This document shows positions 7,719 to 14,218 of a stretch of DNA of 35,339 nucleotides, piece after piece. Each line of letters begins with the position of its first letter. Position 1 is the first letter of the stretch. Location of the stretch: positions 1 through 35,339 of the forward strand of contig NZ_QJUG01000079.1 in NCBI RefSeq assembly GCF_003426775.1. The letters are read 5' to 3'. A program made the position numbers and the translations under genes. Under the pieces are notes generated by a model. That model saw only the letters and a program-made list of their open reading frames with translations. It was not told the DNA's origin and did no database searches. Source of the stretch: Allorhizocola rhizosphaerae. GTDB taxonomy: Bacteria; Actinomycetota; Actinomycetes; Mycobacteriales; Micromonosporaceae.

Positions 7719-8480
7719 CTAGTACCCCGGCCCGCTCAGCATCCCGCCGTCCGCAACGAACTCGGCCCCGGTGCAGTAGGACGACTCGTCGGACGCGAGA
7801 AACACCACCAGCTTCGAGATCTCCGCCGATTCCCCGAACCTCGGGATCGGCATGTTCGCCAGGAACGCCTGCGGGTCGACCCGGCTGAACACCTCGGCCG
7901 CGCCGAGGGCCATCTTGGTCATGATGCCGCCCGGGTGCACGGAGTTGACCCGGATGCCCGAGTGCCCGAGCTCCTGCGCCGCCGCCCGGGTCACCCCGCG
8001 CACGCCGAACTTGCTCGCGCTGTAGGCCGACAGCCCGCTCGCGCCCGCGAACCCCTCGATCGACGACACGTTGATGATCGAGCCCCCGCCGGCCGTGGTC
8101 ATCGGGTCGATCACGGCCTTGACGCCCAGCCACATGCCCACGAGATTGACCTCAAGCACCTGCCTGAAGTCTTCGAGGCTCATGTCGCGGATCAGCGCGT
8201 GCCGCAGGATGCCCGCGTTGTTGACGAGAATGTCAAGGCGCCCAAAACTTTCGACCGTGTGCTCCACGATGTCCGCCCACTGGCCGGGGTCGGTCACGTC
8301 GTGGTGCATGTAGCGGGCGTGTTCGTCGCCCAGCTGGTCGGCCACGCGCTTGCCGTCGTCGTCGAGCACATCACCGAACACGACCTTGGCGCCCTCGGCC
8401 ACGAAGTGCCTGACGTGGGATTTGCCCATGCCACGCGCGCCGCCGGTGACCAGTGCGACCTTTCCCTTGAGCCGGTCCAT
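7719..8480 (-). CDS. 3-alpha/20-beta-hydroxysteroid dehydrogenase-like SDR (FabG3 type)
   Basis: A 253-aa classical SDR with TGGARGMG (residues 12-19), DVTDPGQW, NNAGILRH, NVSSIEGF and YSASK. The overall pattern is close to actinobacterial 20-beta-hydroxysteroid dehydrogenases such as FabG3 (Rv2002). Start ATG 8480 is preceded by AGAGGA at good Shine-Dalgarno distance. The open frame continues upstream through a repeat-containing leader that is not protein-like. It is the first gene of an SDR-SDR-PPOX operon. Its promoter region holds a KstR2-type operator at 8640-8653, directly behind the kstR2 stop codon, and the transcript would have a long 5' leader of about 150 nt. Confidence 0.82.
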   Translation of the reverse strand: MDRLKGKVALVTGGARGMGKSHVRHFVAEGAKVVFGDVLDDDGKRVADQLGDEHARYMHHDVTDPGQWADIVEHTVESFGRLDILVNNAGILRHALIRDMSLEDFRQVLEVNLVGMWLGVKAVIDPMTTAGGGSIINVSSIEGFAGASGLSAYSASKFGVRGVTRAAAQELGHSGIRVNSVHPGGIMTKMALGAAEVFSRVDPQAFLANMPIPRFGESAEISKLVVFLASDESSYCTGAEFVADGGMLSGPGY

Positions 8481-8496
8481 GCGATCCTCTTTTCCG

Positions 8497-8628
8497 CGCA
8501 GCGGCTTCAGCCCGGACCGCTTCGCGGCCGGCCCCCAGCCGCGGCTTTTCCGCGTCGCGGGTGGCGGCCGAAGGCCGACATCTGCGAGCCGGAATTGCCG
8601 CAGCAAAATCACGGCTTCGCCTGAACGG
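8497..8628 (-). repeat. GC-rich repeat in the 5' leader, copy 1
   Basis: On the minus strand this leader contains CGGCCGCGAAGCGGTCCGGG followed by CTGAAGCCGC and preceded by AAAAGCCGCGGCTGGGGG. A related block (CGGCCGCGAAACGGTCCGAG and flanks) occurs in the same orientation in the leader of the 213-aa gene at about 25430-25520. The motif GGCGAAGCCGTG near 8610-8621 (minus) also occurs at 25452-25463 (plus). It looks like a small dispersed, partly palindromic repeat. Confidence 0.5.
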
Positions 8629-8639
8629 AGTTCGGCCCG

Positions 8640-8667
8640 CCCAAGCGCTTGCTTGGTTTGCACGGTA
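8640..8667 (-). promoter_or_regulatory. KstR2-type operator
   Basis: CCCAAGCGCTTGCT (8640-8653) matches 9 of 10 fixed positions of AnCAAGnnCTTGnT. The site also reads as CCAAGC-gctt-GCTTGG (8641-8656). CACGGTA at 8661-8667 repeats an element found next to the site at 4065-4097, in the same orientation relative to the regulated minus-strand gene. It lies directly downstream of the kstR2 stop codon and upstream of the SDR operon starting at 8480. Confidence 0.75.
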
Positions 8668-9255
8668 TCAGCTGGCGGCGATCCCGTCGAACATCAGCTT
8701 CAGGAAGCCGTCGGCGACCTGCTCCGGGCTCCACTGCCCGCCCGGCCGGTGCCAGCGCACCGGCATCCAGAGGATGTCGCGCAGCAGCCGATAGGTCAGC
8801 TTGGGATCGAGGTCGCGGCGGAACTGGCCCGCCTTCACCCCCTTTTCGAGCTGGTCGACCCAGATGTGCTCGATCTCGCGCAGCGCGTCGCGCAGGTAGC
8901 CGAAGCGTGGCGCGGAGCTGAAGTAGCTCCAGTCGTTTTGCAGCATCATCAGTGCGGCGCGGTGGCGGGACAGGGTGTCCACAGTGGACCGCACGATCCG
9001 CTCCAGCACCGTCCGAGGGTCCGGCCCCTCGGCCACGGCGACGCGATAGTCGTCGAGCACGTCGTTGAGGAAGCTGGTCAGGATCTCGTCGCCGATCGAC
9101 TCCTTGGAGTCGAAGTGGTGGTACAGGCTGCCGGAAAGGATGCCCGCCGCGTCGGCGATCTCGCGCACCGTGGTGGCGCGGAACCCCTTCTCGGCGAACA
9201 GCTCCCCGGCGAGCGACACCAGGTGGGCTCGGCGTTCGGACGGGATCGTGGTCAC
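8668..9255 (-). CDS. kstR2: TetR-family repressor KstR2
   Basis: A 195-aa regulator matching KstR2 (Rv3557c type). The N-terminal HTH region reads ERRAHLVSLAGELFAEKGFRATTVREIADAAG, followed by ILSGSLYHHFDSKE. The ligand domain keeps the family signature WVDQLEKGVKAGQFRRDLD, LRDILWMPVRWHRPGG. KstR2 represses genes for degradation of the last two steroid rings and is released by HIP-CoA. The start is GTG 9255; no other in-frame start gives a sensible N-terminus, and an ATG at about 9265 is out of frame. A KstR-type box lies 27 bp upstream in the region shared with the divergent alcohol dehydrogenase, while KstR2-type operators lie downstream (8640) and in the echA20 promoter. Confidence 0.9.
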   Translation of the reverse strand: MTTIPSERRAHLVSLAGELFAEKGFRATTVREIADAAGILSGSLYHHFDSKESIGDEILTSFLNDVLDDYRVAVAEGPDPRTVLERIVRSTVDTLSRHRAALMMLQNDWSYFSSAPRFGYLRDALREIEHIWVDQLEKGVKAGQFRRDLDPKLTYRLLRDILWMPVRWHRPGGQWSPEQVADGFLKLMFDGIAAS

Positions 9256-9281
9256 CTGCCCATTATGCTTGCCAACAAAAT

Positions 9282-9299
9282 TGAAACCTGTTCTACTCT
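9282..9299. promoter_or_regulatory. KstR-type operator overlapping the -10 box of the alcohol dehydrogenase
   Basis: TGAAACCTGTTCTA (9282-9295) matches every fixed position of TnnAACnnGTTnnA. Its 3' end overlaps TACTCT (9294-9299), a TAnnnT-type -10 box 5 nt before ATG 9305, so bound repressor would block a leaderless transcript. The same region must contain the divergent kstR2 promoter. Confidence 0.7.
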
Positions 9300-9304
9300 G
9301 TGGC

Positions 9305-10384
9305 ATGCGTGCGGCGGTGCTGAATTCGGTCGACGAAAAGATCACCATTCGGGACGACGTGAACATCGTGGGGCCGGGTCCGGGCGAGGTGCGCGTCTCG
9401 GTGCGCGCGGCCGGGGTGTGCCACTCCGACCTTTCGGCGCGCAGCGGGGCCCTGCCGCAACCCGTGCCGGCGATCCTCGGGCACGAGGCGGCGGGAGACG
9501 TCATCGGGGTGGGCGAGGGCGTGCACAACATCGCGGTGGGCGACCGGGTCATCGCGAGCTGGCTGCCGCCGTGTGGCACGTGCAACTCGTGCCTGCGCTA
9601 CGAGCCGTACCTGTGCGTGACGCACGTGATGACGGCTTATGTGATGCCCCGCTTCATGGTCGGGGAAGCACCCGCGTTCGGCATGGCGGGCGTCGGTGCG
9701 TTCGCCCAGGAACTCGTGATCCCCGAGGCCGCCGCAATAAAGATCGCCGACGACGTACCGTATGAGATCGCCGCGCTGGTCGGCTGCGGCGTCATGACGG
9801 GCGTCGGCGCGGTCATCAACACCGCGCGCGTGGAGCCCGCTGCGACCGTTGCGGTTATCGGCTGTGGTGGCGTGGGCATCTCCGCCATCCAGGGCGCCCG
9901 GGTCGCGGGCGCGTCCCTCATCGTGGGCGTCGACACCAACGAGTCCAAACACGACACGGCTTTGCGTTTCGGCGCGACCCACGCCACCGCGCCCGACCAG
10001 ATCAATGAGCTCATCGCCGAGCAGACCGGGGGCGAGGGCTTCGACTACGTGTTCGAGGTGGTCGGCGCGCCGGCGACGATCCGGGCCGCGTGGCAGGCGT
10101 GCCGCCGCGGCGGGACCGTCGTCATCGTGGGCGCGGGCCGGGCCGACCAGCAGGTCGAGTTCAGCCCCTTCGAGCTGCTGTTCGAGGGCAAGACCATGAT
10201 GCCGTCGCTCTACGGCAATGCCGACGTGCGCCGCGACTGCACCCGCGTGCTCAACCTGTGGCGCGCCGGCCGGCTCGACCTCGAAGGCATGATCACGCAC
10301 CGCCTGCGCCTGGACGACGTCGAGGAAGCGCTGGGCGCCCTCGGCCGTGGTGACGTCGTCCGCCAAGTGATTCTCCACGACTAA
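9305..10384 (+). CDS. Zinc-dependent alcohol dehydrogenase (MDR superfamily)
   Basis: A 359-aa medium-chain zinc alcohol dehydrogenase. Catalytic zinc ligands are the Cys of GVCHSDL and His-Glu of GHEAAG. The structural zinc cysteines are in CGTCNSCLRYEPYLC, which keeps the four-Cys pattern. The NAD-binding motif is VIGCGGVGISAIQGARVAGA with Asp in GVDTNESK. Full family length. ATG 9305 is used because the protein family begins MRAAVL and TACTCT lies 5 nt upstream. Longer upstream readings run antisense through kstR2. A KstR-type box overlaps the promoter, so a role in sterol side-chain or ring alcohol oxidation, together with the aldehyde dehydrogenase at 4852, is a reasonable inference. Confidence 0.87.
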   Translation: MRAAVLNSVDEKITIRDDVNIVGPGPGEVRVSVRAAGVCHSDLSARSGALPQPVPAILGHEAAGDVIGVGEGVHNIAVGDRVIASWLPPCGTCNSCLRYEPYLCVTHVMTAYVMPRFMVGEAPAFGMAGVGAFAQELVIPEAAAIKIADDVPYEIAALVGCGVMTGVGAVINTARVEPAATVAVIGCGGVGISAIQGARVAGASLIVGVDTNESKHDTALRFGATHATAPDQINELIAEQTGGEGFDYVFEVVGAPATIRAAWQACRRGGTVVIVGAGRADQQVEFSPFELLFEGKTMMPSLYGNADVRRDCTRVLNLWRAGRLDLEGMITHRLRLDDVEEALGALGRGDVVRQVILHD

Positions 10385-10421
10385 GTGGACGTGCAGCTGT
10401 ATGCCGTCGACTGAGAAACGC

Positions 10422-10455
10422 ATTGGTGGGGCCCGGCTTTCCGGGCCCCACCAAT
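10422..10455. terminator. Strong bidirectional terminator hairpin
   Basis: A perfect 15-bp stem: ATTGGTGGGGCCCGG (10422-10436) and CCGGGCCCCACCAAT (10441-10455), loop CTTT. It lies between the convergent alcohol dehydrogenase and the DUF2231 gene. Confidence 0.85.
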
Positions 10456-10469
10456 TGGGCTTCCCCTGG

Positions 10470-10952
10470 CTAACGTGGGGCGGCGTGCAGTGAGCTCGGG
10501 GCGTTGAGGCCCGCGTTGTCGTCGACGCCGACGCCGAGGCGCTCGACCAGTTCGCCGCCCAGCCAGGCGGTCACCGTGGCGAGCACGAGGCCCGCGAAGC
10601 TGAGGATCAGCGCGAGTGCGCCCGGCCGCCACTGGTCGACTCCGGCACGCGCCAGCCAGCTGCCCAGGAACAACAGCGTGACCACGACGTTGCCGACGCC
10701 GTGCAGGGTGCCGACCCGCTTGGCCCGGGTGTTGGCCGGAATGGCCATCCAGTCGATGAGCCCGAACAGCGCGGCGACCAGACCGCCGATGATGCCCGCG
10801 CCCATCGTGTAACCGGCGGCGATGCTAAACCCCGTCCGGTCCGTGATGAGGTAGATGATGTCGAATATTACGGCGGTGGACAGGAGCCCGAGCGGGAACA
10901 CAATCAGCATCGGGTGGATCGCGTGTCCCATCGCCTTCGCGCGGCTTCTCAT
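10470..10952 (-). CDS. DUF2231 integral membrane protein
   Basis: A 160-aa protein with four predicted membrane helices and the DUF2231 landmarks: HAIHPMLIVFPLGLLSTAV at the N-terminus, THLGVGN-like TLHGVGNVVV in the middle and the C-terminal WLGGELVERLGVGVDD. Function of the family is unknown; members are often near redox or stress genes. ATG 10952 is used; ATG 10931 (MGHAIHP), with GAAGG upstream, is an alternative. It follows the debranching-enzyme gene by 25 bp and is the last gene of the minus operon starting at 14135. Confidence 0.82.
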   Translation of the reverse strand: MRSRAKAMGHAIHPMLIVFPLGLLSTAVIFDIIYLITDRTGFSIAAGYTMGAGIIGGLVAALFGLIDWMAIPANTRAKRVGTLHGVGNVVVTLLFLGSWLARAGVDQWRPGALALILSFAGLVLATVTAWLGGELVERLGVGVDDNAGLNAPSSLHAAPR

Positions 10953-10977
10953 ACTATGAAAATGCCCCGGGCCAGAC

Positions 10978-13134
10978 CTACCCAAACCAGGATACGGGCC
11001 ATCGAAGGACCCGAATCCGGTCGCCCGATGTGGTGATTTTCGCGCCGCCGTGCCGGTCTCGGCGCACGGTGAGGTCAAACGTCGCCCCGCCCACGCGAAC
11101 TCCTTCCAACGCCAGATCCGGCAGCCACTCCGGCAGGTGTGGATCGACCAGGATGCCGCGCACCGGCACGGCCGGGCGCAGCGCCAGCAATGCCTGGACG
11201 ACCGCGATGATCGTGCTGGCGGACCAGGCCTGCGGCGAGCAGGAGTGCGGGTAGACCCCCGGATAGGGGTGGGCCTCGTCGCGCGGCAGGCCCGAGATGA
11301 CCTCCGGCAGCCGGTGCCCCTCGAACAGCGCGGCCGCCTCGAAGGTTGCCTTGGCGAGCCGATGCAAATGATTCCAGCAGCCGTACCGTGCGAGTCCAAT
11401 CGCGACAGTTCCCGCCTCCACCGGCCACACGCTGCCCCGGTGATAGCTGAACGGGTCGTAGGCCGGGTGGTCCGACGAAAGCGTGCGCACGCCCCACCCG
11501 CTGAACATGTCGGGCGCGAGCAGACGCGCCGCCACGACGGGCCCAAACGCGCGCGGCACGATGCCGGTGGCCAGCAGGTGCCCGTCGTTGGAGTTGACCG
11601 AGCGCACCTGACGCTTGTCGGGCCCGAGCGCCAGGGCGTAGCAGCCGTGCTCCGGCATCCAGAATGCCTCGTGGAACCGGCGCCGCAACCGGCGTGCCTT
11701 GGCGACCAGTGCGGCGGCGAAGGCCCGATCGCCCGCCGCCGCGAACGCCATCGCGCTGTGCCGAAGCGCCGCATAGTGGTAGGCCTGCAACTCGCTCGTG
11801 GCGATGGGATTCTCCACGACCTTGCCGTGCTCGTCGACGATCGCCGTCTCGGAGTCCTTCCAGCCCTGGTTCTTCACGCCGTGCTTGGACCGCGTTTGGT
11901 ACTCGATGAAGCCGTCGCCGTCGAGGTCGGCATAGCGTTCCAGCCATTGATGCGCGAGCCGGGCGGTGGGCAGCAACTCGTGGACGGTGTCCAGATCGCC
12001 CGTCCATGCCAGGTACTGCCCAAGGAACATCAGGAAGTCCGGTGACGTCGACCAGTCGCCGTAGTACGCGGTGAACGGGTCCTTGTTTAGTTTGGACAGT
12101 GGGCCGTGCCGCGCCTGGTGGATCATCTTGCCCGGTTCTTCGTCGCGCCAATCATCTATGCGTGTACCGACGTGGGCCGCGTTGAGCAGCAAGGCATCGC
12201 GCAGCATTGTCGGGCCGGCCAGCAGCGCCTGCCATCCGGCCGTCAGCGTGTCGCGGCCGAAAATCTGTTGGTAGATGGGCAATCCCGCGATCGGCGCGGC
12301 CGGACCGGGCGGCTCGCCGAGCGGCAGGCACGCCAGATCGCCCACCGCGGACTGCCATGCCGCCGCCACGTCGAGGTTGGTCGAGCGCAGCGTGGCGAGC
12401 TCGCCCCACAGCACGGTGCGGGCCCGGGCGGCGAGGTCGTCGGGTTCGCTGAACGTGCCCGGGGGCGCGTGCCAGGTGACACCGTCGATCACCGGCTCGG
12501 TCACGACGTCGAACGAAGCCATCCCACCGGGCGGGAGCGACACGTCAAGCGCGAGCCCACCGTCGTGATAGGATACTGGTCGGTAATGTCCTCGTTCAGG
12601 CGAAGCCGCTGCGGGGATTACCGTAAAGGTCACGGCGAGGTCCAGATCGGGGTGGCCGTAGTCGAGCCGCAGCTGCGACGCGGCCGGGCTCCACGTGCCC
12701 GTGACGGGGGCCTCCTGCTGGCGGCGGCCCTGCGCGGCCTCGTCGGTGTCGGCGAAGTCGGCGTCGAGCTCCAGCTCGAACCGAAAGCGCTGCTCCTCGT
12801 CGGAGTAGCTTTCCAGCCGGTACCTCGTGCGCAGCCCCTCACCGAGAAACCGTTCGACCATCAAATACACGCCCCGGTGCGGGAGCTTCTCACCGTCGAC
12901 CAACTGCGCGTACGACAGCGCAGCGTGCGCGCCGACCTTGGCCGTGGAAAACGCCCGCGGCTCCCGCCCGTTGACGGTCAGCCGCTCCCGCGACAGCACC
13001 CGCGTGTTGCGGGCGAAGAACCCCTGCGGGTCGGTGCCCGCGATCCGCCCGAACACGTCCGTGATCAGGACATTCCAGCCGCTGGAGACGTACAGCAGAT
13101 CCGGCCGGACCCGAAGGTCGCGGACTTGTGTCAT
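10978..13134 (-). CDS. Glycogen debranching-type enzyme (amylo-alpha-1,6-glucosidase family)
   Basis: A 718-aa protein with an N-terminal bacterial GDE domain (roughly residues 10-200, e.g. SGWNVLITDVFGRIAG, FFARNTRVLSRERLTVNG) and an (alpha/alpha)6-barrel C-terminal domain (about 260-690). The latter includes IFGRDTLTAGWQ, LNKDPFTAYYGDWSTSPDF, DGDGFIEYQTRSKHGVKNQGWKD and SYHRGSVWPVE. These match actinobacterial proteins annotated as amylo-alpha-1,6-glucosidases or glycogen debranching enzymes; the exact substrate of this subgroup is not well defined. ATG 13134 overlaps the preceding SDR stop codon (ATGA), implying translational coupling. The frame continues upstream only as antisense-like sequence through the SDR. 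Confidence 0.88.
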   Translation of the reverse strand: MTQVRDLRVRPDLLYVSSGWNVLITDVFGRIAGTDPQGFFARNTRVLSRERLTVNGREPRAFSTAKVGAHAALSYAQLVDGEKLPHRGVYLMVERFLGEGLRTRYRLESYSDEEQRFRFELELDADFADTDEAAQGRRQQEAPVTGTWSPAASQLRLDYGHPDLDLAVTFTVIPAAASPERGHYRPVSYHDGGLALDVSLPPGGMASFDVVTEPVIDGVTWHAPPGTFSEPDDLAARARTVLWGELATLRSTNLDVAAAWQSAVGDLACLPLGEPPGPAAPIAGLPIYQQIFGRDTLTAGWQALLAGPTMLRDALLLNAAHVGTRIDDWRDEEPGKMIHQARHGPLSKLNKDPFTAYYGDWSTSPDFLMFLGQYLAWTGDLDTVHELLPTARLAHQWLERYADLDGDGFIEYQTRSKHGVKNQGWKDSETAIVDEHGKVVENPIATSELQAYHYAALRHSAMAFAAAGDRAFAAALVAKARRLRRRFHEAFWMPEHGCYALALGPDKRQVRSVNSNDGHLLATGIVPRAFGPVVAARLLAPDMFSGWGVRTLSSDHPAYDPFSYHRGSVWPVEAGTVAIGLARYGCWNHLHRLAKATFEAAALFEGHRLPEVISGLPRDEAHPYPGVYPHSCSPQAWSASTIIAVVQALLALRPAVPVRGILVDPHLPEWLPDLALEGVRVGGATFDLTVRRDRHGGAKITTSGDRIRVLRWPVSWFG

Positions 13135-14135
13135 CGCCGTCCGCCCGCCCTTCGGATGAGCATTATGGCCACGGCCAGTCCGGCCGCGGCCGCCACGCGC
13201 CCGGCGTTCGGGTTGAGCCCGAACAGCTTGGTGTAGGCGCTCGTCGACTTGGAGTACTGCCCGAACCGGCCGGTGGCCGAGCCGGTGCCGGTGCTCGGTG
13301 CGAACAGATTGTCCTTGCCGTCGTCGGCCCGATCGGTGCGCTGGCTGCCGATCGCGTCGCCGGGCCCGCGCAGGTACCAGTCGACAAGGCTCGGGCTGAT
13401 CCGCTGCATCACATCGGCCAGGCGCCCGGTCCCGCCCACATACACGTGGCGCACGGGGGTTTCGGCCGCGGCGACGATCGTCCGGGCCACCACGGACGGC
13501 TCGTAAACCCGCCCGACAGGCTTGGGGGCGACCCCGATTTTCGAGCGCGCGTTGTCGAACAGCGGCGTGTTGATCGACGACGGCAGCACGTCGACGAGCT
13601 TCACCGGCGAGCCCTGCGCCGCGAGTTCGAGCCGCAGCGCCTCGCCGAAGGCCACGATCCCGTGCTTGGCGGCGCAGTAGGCCGCCTGCAACGGGATCGC
13701 CCGCTTGCCGAGCGCCGACGACACGTTGATCAGTGTGCCGGCCGACTCGTGCAGATAGGGCAGGGCCGCCTTCATGCCGTAGATCTGGCCCATGAGGTTG
13801 ACCTCGATGACCCGGTGCAGTTCGTCGAGGTCCATCTGCTCGACCGTGCCGTACGTCGACACGGCCGCGTTGTTGACCCACACGTCGATGCGCCCGAACC
13901 GCTCGGCGGCCCGCGACGCGAGCTGCGTGACCTGTTTGGCCTCGCTGACGTCGGTCACCACGGGCAGCGCCTGCCCGCCCAACCGTCCGATCTCGGTGGC
14001 CAGGGTGTCCAGCGCCTCACCGTTGCGCGCGGCCACGACCACACCCGCACCCCGGCGGGCGAACTCCAGCGCGGTCTCCCGGCCGATGCCGGACGAGGCG
14101 CCTGTGATGACGACGACCTGCTTGGGCACGTCCAT
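13131..14135 (-). CDS. SDR oxidoreductase with C-terminal membrane segment
   Basis: A 334-aa protein. Residues 1-250 are a classical SDR: TGASSGIG near residue 11, NNAAV, NVSSALGKR and YCAAK. Then comes a low-complexity region (DAIGSQRTDRADDGKDNLF) and a hydrophobic segment near the C-terminus (AAAAGLAVAIMLIRR) ending in basic residues, which could anchor it to the membrane. SDRs of this architecture are common in actinobacteria and of unknown substrate. Its stop codon overlaps the debranching-enzyme start. It begins the three-gene minus operon, about 84 bp after the pyruvate-oxidase-like gene. Confidence 0.82.
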   Translation of the reverse strand: MDVPKQVVVITGASSGIGRETALEFARRGAGVVVAARNGEALDTLATEIGRLGGQALPVVTDVSEAKQVTQLASRAAERFGRIDVWVNNAAVSTYGTVEQMDLDELHRVIEVNLMGQIYGMKAALPYLHESAGTLINVSSALGKRAIPLQAAYCAAKHGIVAFGEALRLELAAQGSPVKLVDVLPSSINTPLFDNARSKIGVAPKPVGRVYEPSVVARTIVAAAETPVRHVYVGGTGRLADVMQRISPSLVDWYLRGPGDAIGSQRTDRADDGKDNLFAPSTGTGSATGRFGQYSKSTSAYTKLFGLNPNAGRVAAAAGLAVAIMLIRRAGGRR

Positions 14136-14178
14136 GCGCGGGCAATCCCCGCATCGACACCCCTTGAAACCCCTCCGC

Positions 14179-14208
14179 GTTGATCATGAACTTAAGTCCA
14201 TGATCAAC
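14179..14208. terminator. Near-perfect 30-bp palindrome downstream of the ThDP enzyme gene
   Basis: GTTGATCATG (14179-14188) pairs with CATGATCAAC (14199-14208); the 10-nt centre AACTTAAGTC is itself nearly palindromic. It begins 11 bp after the stop of the pyruvate-oxidase-like gene and is probably its terminator. The centre GGACTTAAGT (minus strand) resembles the core of a DosR box. Confidence 0.6.
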
Positions 14209-14218
14209 CGGAAAGGGG

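Noticed and set aside
6735-8624. 629-aa plus-strand ORF
   Set aside because: Antisense shadow of the two SDR genes; His/Arg/Asp/Pro-rich with no recognisable motif.
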